Shown piece by piece: positions 27,298-38,880 of a stretch of 54,346 bases of DNA. The notes under the pieces were generated by a model. It made no database searches. It had not been told where the DNA came from and saw nothing but the letters and a program-made list of their open reading frames with translations. A program made the position numbers and the translations under genes. The stretch covers positions 1 through 54,346 of the forward strand of contig CAIMSF010000126.1 of NCBI GenBank assembly GCA_903844055.1, in the 5' to 3' direction. Within the stretch, counting starts at the first letter, position 1. The number at the start of each line of letters is the position of its first letter. Source of the DNA: an uncultured bacterium (GTDB lineage Bacteria; Bacillota_I; Bacilli_A; Izemoplasmatales; Hujiaoplasmataceae).

Positions 27298-27331
27298 AAT
27301 CGTATCAAATACATCAAGAGGAGTGATTGGA

Positions 27332-27871
27332 ATGAAACTGGATGTCAGAGGAAAAAGCGGCCTGGAAATCACGCCGGCGATCCGCAGTTACGTCGAAAAG
27401 AAACTCCGCAAGATCGAAAAAGTCTTCAACGAAGAGCTCGAAGCCGTCGTCGTCTGCAAGTACTACCGCGACCTCACGAAGGTCGAGATCACGATTCCGA
27501 TCAAATTCATCACCATCCGCGCCGAGGTCGAGGACAAGGACATGTACGCCGCGATCGACTTGGCCGTCGACAAGCTGGAAGCCCAGATCCGCAAGAACAA
27601 GCACAAGCTGAACCGAAGCCTGCAGGAGCGGGCGGGACTCAAGGATGCCTTCAAGGAAGAAGAACCGCTCGATTTGGAAGCGCTCGAAAAGGAACTCGTC
27701 GGTCCGGTCCGCAAGAAACAGATCAAGCTCGACATCCTCTCCTACGACGAAGCCCTGACCCAGATGAGCCTGCTCGGACACGATTTCTTCATCTATCGCA
27801 ACGAGGACAAGGCGGTCTGCGTCATGTACAAGCGCGATGACGGCGGATTCGGCCTCATCGAAACCATCTGA
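27332..27871 (+). CDS. hpf: Ribosome hibernation promoting factor (long form)
   Basis: KLDVRGKSGLEITPAIRSYVEKKLRKIEKVF; C-term SYDEALTQMSLLGHDFFIYRNEDKAVCVMYKRDDGGFGLIE. Confidence 0.95.
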   Translation: MKLDVRGKSGLEITPAIRSYVEKKLRKIEKVFNEELEAVVVCKYYRDLTKVEITIPIKFITIRAEVEDKDMYAAIDLAVDKLEAQIRKNKHKLNRSLQERAGLKDAFKEEEPLDLEALEKELVGPVRKKQIKLDILSYDEALTQMSLLGHDFFIYRNEDKAVCVMYKRDDGGFGLIETI

Positions 27872-27877
27872 ACTTCA

Positions 27878-27907
27878 AGGGTGACCTTTAAGGTCACTCT
27901 TTTTTTG
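27878..27907 (+). terminator. Rho-independent terminator
   Basis: agggtgacc-tttaa-ggtcactct + T run. Confidence 0.85.
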
Positions 27908-27978
27908 AAGCGGGGAATTAGTGTTGAAGAAAATCGGCCATTTATGGTATGATTATAGATGCACACAGAGGTGAACAT

Positions 27979-30462
<2,484 letters not shown>

Positions 30463-30483
30463 GCGCGAAACGGGGTTTTCACC

Positions 30484-31584
30484 ATGACATATCCGGAACT
30501 GAAGGTCCTGCTCGCGGAACTCGACGCCGAATTCGCCAAGCTGTCGGAATCGTTCGACCATAACGGCTACGTCGCGAAGATCGCCGACCTGGACGCGAAG
30601 ACGAAGGCGGACGGCTTCTGGAATGACCAGAAGAGCGCCCAGGCGACCATCGCCGAGATGAACGAATACCGCTCCCTCGTCGGCCTGCGGGACGAGATCA
30701 AGGACATCCTCGAGACGCTCCGGATGACCTATGAACTTGCCCTGATCGACGAGACGATCGACCTCACCGAGGTCGACAAGGACGCCCTCCGCTTCAGAAG
30801 CAAGATCGCCGAACTCTCCGTCCGGCTCTTCCTGAACAAGCCGTACGACAAGTTCAACGCGATCATCGAATTCCATCCCGGGGCGGGCGGAACCGAATCG
30901 CAGGACTGGGCCCAGATGCTCTACCGCATGTACCTCCGGTGGGCCGAATCGCGGCGTTTCAAGGTGACCGTGCTCGAATACGAGGACGGTCAGGAAGCCG
31001 GTCTCAAATCGGCGACGATCGTCGTTTCGGGCAAGAACGCCTATGGGTATCTGAAAGCCGAATCGGGCGTCCACCGGCTCGTCCGGATCTCGCCGTTCGA
31101 CGCCGCGGGACGGCGCCACACGAGCTTCGCCTCGGTCTCCGTCGTGCCCGAGCTCGACGACTCGATCGACATCCAGATCCCCGACGGCGACCTGCGCATC
31201 GACGTGTACCGTTCGAGCGGCAACGGCGGCCAGTCGGTCAACACGACGGACTCGGCGGTCCGCATCACCCACCTGCCGACCAAGATCGTCGTGACCTGCC
31301 AGAACGAACGCAGCCAGATCCAGAACCGCGAGACCGCGATGAAGGTCCTGAAGGGCAAACTCTATCAACTCGAACTTGAGAAGAAGCAGGCGGAACTCTC
31401 GGGTCTCATGACCAACACCGTCTCAAACGCGTTCGGATCGCAGATCCGCTCCTACGTCTTCTGCCCCTACACGATGGTCAAGGACCACCGCACGAGCCAG
31501 GAGACGGGCAACATCCAGAAAGTCATGGATGGCGATCTCGACCCGTTCATCAACGCCTATCTGATCCAGAACAGCGCAACCTAG
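30484..31584 (+). CDS. prfB: Peptide chain release factor 2 (uninterrupted ORF)
   Basis: FHPGAGGTESQDWAQML, SPF motif in RISPFDAAGRRHTSFASV, GGQ in SSGNGGQSVNTTDSAVRITH. Confidence 0.96.
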   Translation: MTYPELKVLLAELDAEFAKLSESFDHNGYVAKIADLDAKTKADGFWNDQKSAQATIAEMNEYRSLVGLRDEIKDILETLRMTYELALIDETIDLTEVDKDALRFRSKIAELSVRLFLNKPYDKFNAIIEFHPGAGGTESQDWAQMLYRMYLRWAESRRFKVTVLEYEDGQEAGLKSATIVVSGKNAYGYLKAESGVHRLVRISPFDAAGRRHTSFASVSVVPELDDSIDIQIPDGDLRIDVYRSSGNGGQSVNTTDSAVRITHLPTKIVVTCQNERSQIQNRETAMKVLKGKLYQLELEKKQAELSGLMTNTVSNAFGSQIRSYVFCPYTMVKDHRTSQETGNIQKVMDGDLDPFINAYLIQNSAT

Positions 31585-31602
31585 GGGGACATCAAGGCAT
31601 CC

Positions 31603-32574
31603 ATGGACAATCTCGTCACGGGGGGAAAGCGGCGCTTCCGGATTCGCCGCATCGGCAAGTTCGAACAGTATTTCGGGATCACCCTCGGCATCTTCATCAT
31701 GGCCGTCGCGTATTATTTCTTCGTCATCCCCTCGGGCCTCGTCACCGGCGGCGCGACCGGCATCGCGATCATCACGACCCGATTTTTTCCCTACGTGCCG
31801 CTTTCGTTCTTCTCGCTCGTCTATAACCTGATGTTCCTGCTCGCCGCCCTCATCTTCCTCGGCAAGCGCGAGTTCCTCAACACCTTGATGGGATCGCTCC
31901 TGTTCCCGCTCCTCCTCGCGTTCTTCGAATGGGTCGTCCCCGATCCGTCGGCGCTCTACGGCGAGGGGGACTTATTGCTCGTGAGCCTCTACGCCGGCAT
32001 GCTCGTCGGCGCCGGTTTCGGGATCGTCCTGAAGTACGGCGGATCGACCGGCGGGTCCGACTCGGCGATCAAGATCGTGAAGAAGTACACCAGCCTGTCG
32101 CTCGCCGCGTCGGTCTACGCGGTCGAGGCGACGATCATCATCGCCGGCGCGCTCACTTTCCCCGCCGCCGACGGCGGCCTCAAGGCCGGCATCCTGACGG
32201 CGCTCTACGCGATCGTCGTCGTCTTCATCTCCGGCAAGGTCTCCGACTCGATCGTGATCGGCTCGCAGTCGAAGAAATGCGTCAACATCATCACCGACAG
32301 GCCGAAGGAGATCAAGACCGAACTGTACAAGACGCTGCGCCGCGGCACGACGGAGATCCAAAGCACCGGCGGCTACACCGAAAGCAAGAAGACGATACTC
32401 ATCATCGTCATCCTGAACGACGAATACCACATCGTCCGCAACATCATCGTCAACACCGATCCGAAAGCGTTCGTCTATGTGACTCCGGCCTCGGAGATCC
32501 ACGGCGAATGGTCGAGCAGGGAAGAGGCGGTCGTGCACCATGAGGACGGTCAAGAGCCTCGCAAGAAACGCTAA
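31603..32574 (+). CDS. YitT-family membrane protein (DUF161/DUF2179)
   Basis: FGITLGIFIMAVAYYFFVIPSGLVTGGATGIAII, KYGGSTGGSDSAIKIVKKY, C-term DUF2179-like KKTILIIVILNDEYHIVRNIIVNTDPKAFVYVTPASEIHGEW. Confidence 0.9.
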   Translation: MDNLVTGGKRRFRIRRIGKFEQYFGITLGIFIMAVAYYFFVIPSGLVTGGATGIAIITTRFFPYVPLSFFSLVYNLMFLLAALIFLGKREFLNTLMGSLLFPLLLAFFEWVVPDPSALYGEGDLLLVSLYAGMLVGAGFGIVLKYGGSTGGSDSAIKIVKKYTSLSLAASVYAVEATIIIAGALTFPAADGGLKAGILTALYAIVVVFISGKVSDSIVIGSQSKKCVNIITDRPKEIKTELYKTLRRGTTEIQSTGGYTESKKTILIIVILNDEYHIVRNIIVNTDPKAFVYVTPASEIHGEWSSREEAVVHHEDGQEPRKKR

Positions 32575-33373
32575 AGGCCAATACGAGATCACGATCGCGG
32601 GCGATGACGGAGTCACCGCCCCGTTTCGGCTTTCCGAAGACCTCGTCGTCGAATTCCGGCTCATCGTCGGACGCACCGTCGACGAGCCGACCTACGCCCG
32701 GTTTCTGAAGGAGCTCGACGTCGACGGGCTCTACGACGCTTGCCTCCGCCTGATCTCCCGCGCCGCCAGGACTTCCCGCGAGATCCGCGCCTACCTTTCC
32801 GATAAGACGTCCGACCCCGTCCTGGCCGACAAGGTCTACGCGAAACTGCTCGCGAAGGGCTTCGTCGACGACCGCGCCTACGCGCTGTCCTACGTCGACT
32901 ACCACTTCGGCGTCCGCCGCGACGGCCCCGTGAAACTCCGTTTCGACCTCGAGCAGAAGGGGGTCTACCGCGACTATGTCGAGGAAGCCGTCGGTTCCCT
33001 CGAAGACGACGCCGTCCATCGGAACCTCGCCGTCCTGTTCGACAAGAAGCTGCCCGCGCTCCGCGCCCAGCCGCGCGAGAAGGCATGCCAATCGATGAAG
33101 GGCTACCTGTACCGCAAGGGTTATGAAGCGGGCGTCGTGTTCGCCTACTGCGACGGCCGCAAGGACGACTTCCCCGCCGGGGAGGAAGAGGACGGGAAGG
33201 CGGCCGCCGACCTCGCGAAGGCGAAACGCCGGCTTCGCGATTCCGCCCTCGACGGCTACGCCCTCAGGGCGAAGCTCGTAGCCGCCATGATGAACAAGGG
33301 ATACCGCTATGAAACGATAAAACGCGTGATGGAGGAGAGCGAGACCGATGCATCCGAAAATGACCGAGTTTGA
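32540..33373 (+). CDS. recX: Regulatory protein RecX
   Basis: ACLRLISRAARTSREIRAYLSDK..VYAKLLAKGFVDDRAYALSYV; terminal repeats; overlaps yitT by 35 nt. Confidence 0.85.
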   Translation: MRTVKSLARNAKGQYEITIAGDDGVTAPFRLSEDLVVEFRLIVGRTVDEPTYARFLKELDVDGLYDACLRLISRAARTSREIRAYLSDKTSDPVLADKVYAKLLAKGFVDDRAYALSYVDYHFGVRRDGPVKLRFDLEQKGVYRDYVEEAVGSLEDDAVHRNLAVLFDKKLPALRAQPREKACQSMKGYLYRKGYEAGVVFAYCDGRKDDFPAGEEEDGKAAADLAKAKRRLRDSALDGYALRAKLVAAMMNKGYRYETIKRVMEESETDASENDRV

Positions 33374-35243
33374 TCTGTTTTTGTTCAACGAAGGCAAGCT
33401 CCAGGAAGCCTACCGACACTTCGGCAGCCACCTTGAGAAGGATCCGGCGGGAACGATGTCCGGCGTCCGGTTCACCGTGTACGCGCCGCATGCCCGGATC
33501 GTCTCCGTCGTCGGCGACTTCAACGGCTGGGATTCCCGCACCCACGTGATGGCGAAGACCGATCCCGCCGGGATCTGGAGCCTGTTCATCCCCGGCCTCG
33601 GCGAATGGACGAAATACAAGTATTGCATCGTCACGAGCTACGGCCAGACGATCTTCAAGGCCGACCCGTACGCCTTCTTCGCCGACCATCGGCCGGAAAC
33701 CGCCTCGAAGGTCTACGACATCGAGGGATACAAGTGGAACGACGCGACCTATCTCGAGAAGCGCCGCAACAAGAAGCACGAGGCCGACCGGATGGCGATC
33801 TACGAAGTCCATCTCGGCACCTGGATGACGAAACCGGACAAGTCGTTCCACAAGTACAACGAGCTGGTCGACTATCTGATTCCCTACGTCAAGGCGAACG
33901 GCTTCTCGCACATCGAACTGATGCCCGTCGTGGAACATCCGCTCGACGAGTCGTGGGGCTACCAGGGGACCGGCTATTACGCGGCGACCTCCCGCTACGG
34001 CGTGCCCAAGGACCTGATGTATTTCATCGACAAATGCCATGAGAACGGCATCGGCGTCCTGTTCGACTGGGTTCCCGGACACATCTGCAAGGACGCCCAC
34101 GGCCTCTACATGTTCGACGGCGAGCCGACGTACGAGTACGCCGACTACAAGATCCGCGAGAACGTCGTGTGGGGCACCGTCAACCTCGACCTCGGCAAAG
34201 GCGTCACGCGCAGCTTTTTGATCTCCAACGCGCTGTTCTGGATCCGCTACTTCCACGCGGACGGCTTCCGCATCGACGCCGTCAGCAACATCGTCTACTA
34301 TCTCGGCAATTCCGCCGTCGGCACCAACCGGCCGGCGATCGAATTCCTCCAGAACGTCTCCGTCGCGATCAAGGCCGAGGACCATTCGGTGCTCCTCATC
34401 GCCGAGGACTCGACCACCTATCCGAACATGACGAAGTCGGTCGCCGAGGGGGGCGTCGGCTTCGACTACAAATGGAACATGGGCTGGATGAACGACACCC
34501 TCCGTTATTTCGAGAAGGACCCGGTCTACCGCAAGTTCCACCACGACCTCATCACCTTCGGCCTCGTGTATGCCTTCTCGGAGCGCTTCATCCTGCCCCT
34601 GTCGCACGACGAGGTGGTCCACGGGAAGCGTTCGCTCGTCAACAAGATGCCGGGCGACTACTGGCAGAAATTCGCCAACTACCGCACTCTGCTCGGACTC
34701 CAGTTCACCCATCCGGGCAAGAAGCTATTGTTCATGGGCGGGGAATTCGCGCAGATGCACGAATGGAAGGACAAGGAGGAACTCGACTGGTTCCTGCTTC
34801 AATATCCGCTGCATGAACGCGCCGGCCGGTATTGTCGCGACCTGATCCAGGTCTACAACGCGACCAAGCCGCTGCACGAACTCGACGGGTCGCCGGAAGG
34901 CTTCCGCTGGATCGACTCCGCCAACCGCGACCAGTCGATCTATTCGTTCATCCGGTACGCGGCCGATCCGGACGACTTCTGCCTCGTCGTCCTCAACATG
35001 ACGCCCGTGTCCTACGAGACGTACCGCGTCGGCGTCCCGCGCGAAGGCGTCTACGAAGAAATCCTCAACAGCGACAAGGACGTTTACGGCGGCTCGAACG
35101 TCTACAACGGCCTGCCGCTCCGCTCCGACCCCGAACCGATGCACGCCTGCGAGCATTCGGTCACGATGAAGGTCGCGCCGCTCTCCTGCGCGATCCTCGC
35201 GTTTCGGCCGCTCGATCCGCTCGAACCCTCGAAAGAAGATTGA
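33348..35243 (+). CDS. glgB: 1,4-alpha-glucan branching enzyme
   Basis: CBM48-like VVGDFNGWDSRTHVM, MAIYEVHLGTW, FHADGFRIDAVSNI, LIAEDSTTYP, LSHDEVVHGKRSLVNKMPGD. Confidence 0.97.
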   Translation: MHPKMTEFDLFLFNEGKLQEAYRHFGSHLEKDPAGTMSGVRFTVYAPHARIVSVVGDFNGWDSRTHVMAKTDPAGIWSLFIPGLGEWTKYKYCIVTSYGQTIFKADPYAFFADHRPETASKVYDIEGYKWNDATYLEKRRNKKHEADRMAIYEVHLGTWMTKPDKSFHKYNELVDYLIPYVKANGFSHIELMPVVEHPLDESWGYQGTGYYAATSRYGVPKDLMYFIDKCHENGIGVLFDWVPGHICKDAHGLYMFDGEPTYEYADYKIRENVVWGTVNLDLGKGVTRSFLISNALFWIRYFHADGFRIDAVSNIVYYLGNSAVGTNRPAIEFLQNVSVAIKAEDHSVLLIAEDSTTYPNMTKSVAEGGVGFDYKWNMGWMNDTLRYFEKDPVYRKFHHDLITFGLVYAFSERFILPLSHDEVVHGKRSLVNKMPGDYWQKFANYRTLLGLQFTHPGKKLLFMGGEFAQMHEWKDKEELDWFLLQYPLHERAGRYCRDLIQVYNATKPLHELDGSPEGFRWIDSANRDQSIYSFIRYAADPDDFCLVVLNMTPVSYETYRVGVPREGVYEEILNSDKDVYGGSNVYNGLPLRSDPEPMHACEHSVTMKVAPLSCAILAFRPLDPLEPSKED

Positions 35244-35261
35244 AGAAAGGATTCCGACCCG

Positions 35262-36398
35262 ATGAAAAAAACGCTCGTCGCCATGATCCTCGTCGGCGGC
35301 AAGGGAACCCGGTTGAAGGAAATCACGAAGGACACGGCGAAACCTGCCGTGTCCTTCGGCGCGAAATACCGCCTGATCGACTTCACCCTCTCCAACCTCG
35401 CCAATTCGAACGTCGAGGTCGTCGGGATCGTCACGCAGTACGAACCCTACGAGCTGATGAACTACATCGGCGCGGGGGCTTCCTGGGACCTCGACAACAT
35501 CGACGGCGGGGTCCGCTTCCTCACCCCCTACGCATCGGCCGAGAACGTCATGTGGCAGAAGGGGACGGCGCACGCCGTCCGGCAATACTTCAACTTCGTC
35601 CGCGAGTTCCAGTCCGATTACGTGTTGATCCTGTCGGGCGACCACATCTACAAGATGGACTACCAGAAGATGCTCGCCCACCATATCGGCCACCAGGCGG
35701 TCGCCACCGTCGCGGCGATCGAGGTCGACTGGGAGGACCCCTCCCGCTACGGCATCATCGAGACGGACGCGAAGGACCGGATCGTCGGATTCGAAGAGAA
35801 GCCGGAGCACCCCAAGTCGACGCTCGCCTCGATGGGGATCTACCTGTTCAACACCCGCGACCTCGAGCGGCTGCTCGACGGCGGACCGCAGGACGAGCTC
35901 GTCGATTTCGGGAAGAACGTGATCCCGCACGCGATCCGGACCGGCCTTGCGGTCTCCTGTTACCGCTTCAAGGACTACTGGCGCGACGTCGGCACCGTCG
36001 AATCGCTCTACGCGGCGAACATGGACATGCTAAACGACCCCGATTTCCTTGGACTCAACTCTTCCAAGAATCTGCCCGTCTATTCCAAATCGCTCAACCT
36101 TCCGCCCCATGTCGTGCTGTCCTCGGGATCGGTCAAGTCGTCGGTGATCGCCGATGGGTCGGTGATCGACGGGAGCGTCGTCCACTCGACGATCAGTTAC
36201 CGCACCGTCATCATGAAGAACGCCCGCGTCGAGGACTGCGTCGTACTCCCCGACGTGTTCGTCTCGGAAAACGCCGTCCTCAGGCACGTCATCGTGAACA
36301 AGGGCGTGATCGTGCCGGAAAACTATCGGCTCGAGTCGGAGGAACCGGTCGTGCTCGACCAGTCCAACCTCAAGGAACTGGGTGAGATCGATGAATGA
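35262..36398 (+). CDS. glgC: Glucose-1-phosphate adenylyltransferase
   Basis: MILVGGKGTRLKEITKDTAKPAVSFGAKYRLIDFTLSN, LSGDHIYKMDY, GFEEKPEHPKST. Confidence 0.97.
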   Translation: MKKTLVAMILVGGKGTRLKEITKDTAKPAVSFGAKYRLIDFTLSNLANSNVEVVGIVTQYEPYELMNYIGAGASWDLDNIDGGVRFLTPYASAENVMWQKGTAHAVRQYFNFVREFQSDYVLILSGDHIYKMDYQKMLAHHIGHQAVATVAAIEVDWEDPSRYGIIETDAKDRIVGFEEKPEHPKSTLASMGIYLFNTRDLERLLDGGPQDELVDFGKNVIPHAIRTGLAVSCYRFKDYWRDVGTVESLYAANMDMLNDPDFLGLNSSKNLPVYSKSLNLPPHVVLSSGSVKSSVIADGSVIDGSVVHSTISYRTVIMKNARVEDCVVLPDVFVSENAVLRHVIVNKGVIVPENYRLESEEPVVLDQSNLKELGEIDE

Positions 36399-38808
36399 CC
36401 TGTTCATGGTCGTGGACGCGACCTCCAAGGGCAATTTCGCTCAACTGACCCGCCACCGCATGCCCGGGGCGCTGCCGTTCGGGGCGAAATACCGCCTCGT
36501 CGACTTCACCCTGTCCAACTGCAAGAACTCGGGGATCAAGAACGTCGCCATCTTCCCCTACGGCAACTACCGGTCGCTCGCCGACCACATCGGCTCAGGC
36601 GAGCGGTGGGACCTCTCCCGCCGCAAGGACGGCATCTTCATCCTCCAGCCGAAGAACCTGAACCTCACCTACGAGGACGCGATCAGCTTCCAGCGGATGT
36701 ACGAGCATCAGGAATATTTCCTCCGAAGCACCCAGGAGTTCGTCGTCGTCACTTCCGCCAACCTTGTCTGGAACATCGACTTCAACGTCGTCCTCCACGA
36801 CCATCTCATGAAGAAGGCGGATCTGACGGAGGTCCGCGACGTCGACGGGAAGCGTCTGAACACCTTCATCCTTTCCCGCAAGACGCTCCTTTCCTACATC
36901 CTCGACTACGACGCGATCAACTTCCGCAACATGCTCGAGGTCTTCGACTACGCCCCCGAACTGGTCAAGAACACCTACGTGTTCGAGTCCGCCTGCTTCA
37001 TGATCGAGAATCCGAAGGACCTCTACGACGCCGACATGGCGCTCCTCGAACTCGACGTCAAGAGCCAGATCTTCAATCCGAACCGTCCCGTCTACTCCAA
37101 GGAGACGATGTCCTCGCCGTCGCGCTACGGTCCCGACGCCGAAGTGAAGAACGCGATCGTCGCCTCCGGCGCCGTGATCGAGGGCGTCGTCTACAACTCT
37201 CTCATCGGCCGCAAGGCCGTCGTCAGGAAGGGCGCGACCGTGCTCGACTCGGTCGTGATGAACCAGTGCGTGATCGGCGAAGGCGCCGTCGTCAAGGGCG
37301 CGGTCCTCGACAAGGAGACCGTCGTGCTGCCCGGTGCGGAAATCTTCGGCGACGCCGACGACCTCTTCATCACCGAGAAGAAGCAGATCGTCGCCAACGA
37401 CGAGAACCTCAAGGTCCTGCAGATCGCCGCCGAATGCCAGCCGTTCGTGAAGACGGGCGGCCTCGCCGACGTGGTCGGCGCGCTCGCCGTCCATTATCCC
37501 GGCCTCGGCGTGCGTTCCCACGTGATGATGCCGCTGTACGCCAAGATCAAGGAGAAATACCAACTGTTCCTCGAAAACGTCTGCGACCAGATCGTCGCCT
37601 ACGGCGGGGAAAACTACAAGACCTCGCTCTACCGCATCACCGACAACGGGGCCGTCTTCCACTTCGTCGAATCCTATGATTTCTTCGACCGTCCCAACCT
37701 CTACGGCTACGCCGACGACGGCGACCGCTTCGCCTTCTTCGCGAAGGCCGCGATCGGCTTTTTCGGCGCGCTCGATGAGGTTCCCGACATCGTCCACATC
37801 CACGACTGGCATCCGGGACTGATCCCGCTCTTGTTGAAACGCGACGAGCGGTACAGGAACATCAAGACGATCCTCACCGTCCACAACGTCGAATACCAGG
37901 GCGTCGCCTCCTCCGACGTGATCCGAAAGCTCGGCGTCGCCGACTACCAGATCACCTCGCCGCACGTGAACTTCCTGGAGTCGGCGCTCTACAATGCCGG
38001 CCGGATCACGACGGTCTCGCCGACCTACCGCGACGAACTGCACTACGAGTACTATGCGAAGAACCTGATCGAGGCCTTCCTTCGGCGGGACCGCGACTTC
38101 TACGGCATCCTGAACGGCCTCGACGCCGCGATCGGACCGGAGAACGACCTGACGATCCGGAAACGTTACGACGCCCAGACCGCCGCGACCGGCAAGCGCA
38201 TCTGCAAGGCGCATCTCCAGCAGACGATGGGTCTCTTCGAGGGCGAACGGCGCTTCGTCGTCGGGATGGTCACCCGCATCGCCGAACAGAAGGGGTTCGA
38301 CATCCTGCTTTCGGCGATGGACGACATCATGGCCCTCCCGGAGGTCGAATTCGTCCTGCTCGGCACGGGTGACGACCGATACGTCGAAGGCCTGCGGGCG
38401 TTCGAACGCAAGTACCCCGGCCGCATCCGCCTCAACATCGGCTACGATTCCGCCAATCCGAACGCGATCTACGCCGGCGCCGACGTCTTCCTGATGCCGT
38501 CCAGGTTCGAACCGTGCGGCACCGGCCAGATGATCGCGCTGCGCTACGGGACGATTCCGATCGTCCGCCAGACCGGCGGGCTGAACGACACCGTCGAGAC
38601 CTTCGATGCGGTCGCCAAGCGCGGCAACGGCTTCAAGTTCTACAACTACGACGCCCGCGACCTCGTCTACCAGTTCCAGAACGCCTACAACCTGTTCGTC
38701 CACCGCAAGGACGACTGGGACCGGCTCGTCGAGAACGCGATGGCCGTCCGCTTCCCGGTCGAGGCCAGCGCAAAGGCGTACCTGCGGCTCTATACGACGA
38801 TGTTGTAA
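36391..38808 (+). CDS. GlgD-GlgA fusion: GlgD-like adenylyltransferase subunit joined to GT5 glycogen synthase
   Basis: N-term MNDLFMVVDATSKGNFAQLTRHRMPGALPFGAKYRLVDFTLSNCKNSGIKNV (GlgD); from ~37405 LKVLQIAAECQPFVKTGGLADVVGALAVHYPGLGVRSHVMMP (GlgA N-terminus) to LMPSRFEPCGTGQMIALRYGTIPIVRQTGGLNDTV; no stop between. ATG 36391 overlaps glgC stop. Confidence 0.92.
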   Translation: MNDLFMVVDATSKGNFAQLTRHRMPGALPFGAKYRLVDFTLSNCKNSGIKNVAIFPYGNYRSLADHIGSGERWDLSRRKDGIFILQPKNLNLTYEDAISFQRMYEHQEYFLRSTQEFVVVTSANLVWNIDFNVVLHDHLMKKADLTEVRDVDGKRLNTFILSRKTLLSYILDYDAINFRNMLEVFDYAPELVKNTYVFESACFMIENPKDLYDADMALLELDVKSQIFNPNRPVYSKETMSSPSRYGPDAEVKNAIVASGAVIEGVVYNSLIGRKAVVRKGATVLDSVVMNQCVIGEGAVVKGAVLDKETVVLPGAEIFGDADDLFITEKKQIVANDENLKVLQIAAECQPFVKTGGLADVVGALAVHYPGLGVRSHVMMPLYAKIKEKYQLFLENVCDQIVAYGGENYKTSLYRITDNGAVFHFVESYDFFDRPNLYGYADDGDRFAFFAKAAIGFFGALDEVPDIVHIHDWHPGLIPLLLKRDERYRNIKTILTVHNVEYQGVASSDVIRKLGVADYQITSPHVNFLESALYNAGRITTVSPTYRDELHYEYYAKNLIEAFLRRDRDFYGILNGLDAAIGPENDLTIRKRYDAQTAATGKRICKAHLQQTMGLFEGERRFVVGMVTRIAEQKGFDILLSAMDDIMALPEVEFVLLGTGDDRYVEGLRAFERKYPGRIRLNIGYDSANPNAIYAGADVFLMPSRFEPCGTGQMIALRYGTIPIVRQTGGLNDTVETFDAVAKRGNGFKFYNYDARDLVYQFQNAYNLFVHRKDDWDRLVENAMAVRFPVEASAKAYLRLYTTML

Positions 38809-38880
38809 CCGTTTTCCCGCAAGTCGTGTTTTCGCGCGCGGGGCAGCGATGATATAATGCTTGACGTGAGGTGCTTCCCG

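Noticed and set aside
34832-36385. 517-aa plus-strand ORF overlapping glgB/glgC
   Set aside because: Out-of-frame Arg/Pro-rich shadow of two certain genes
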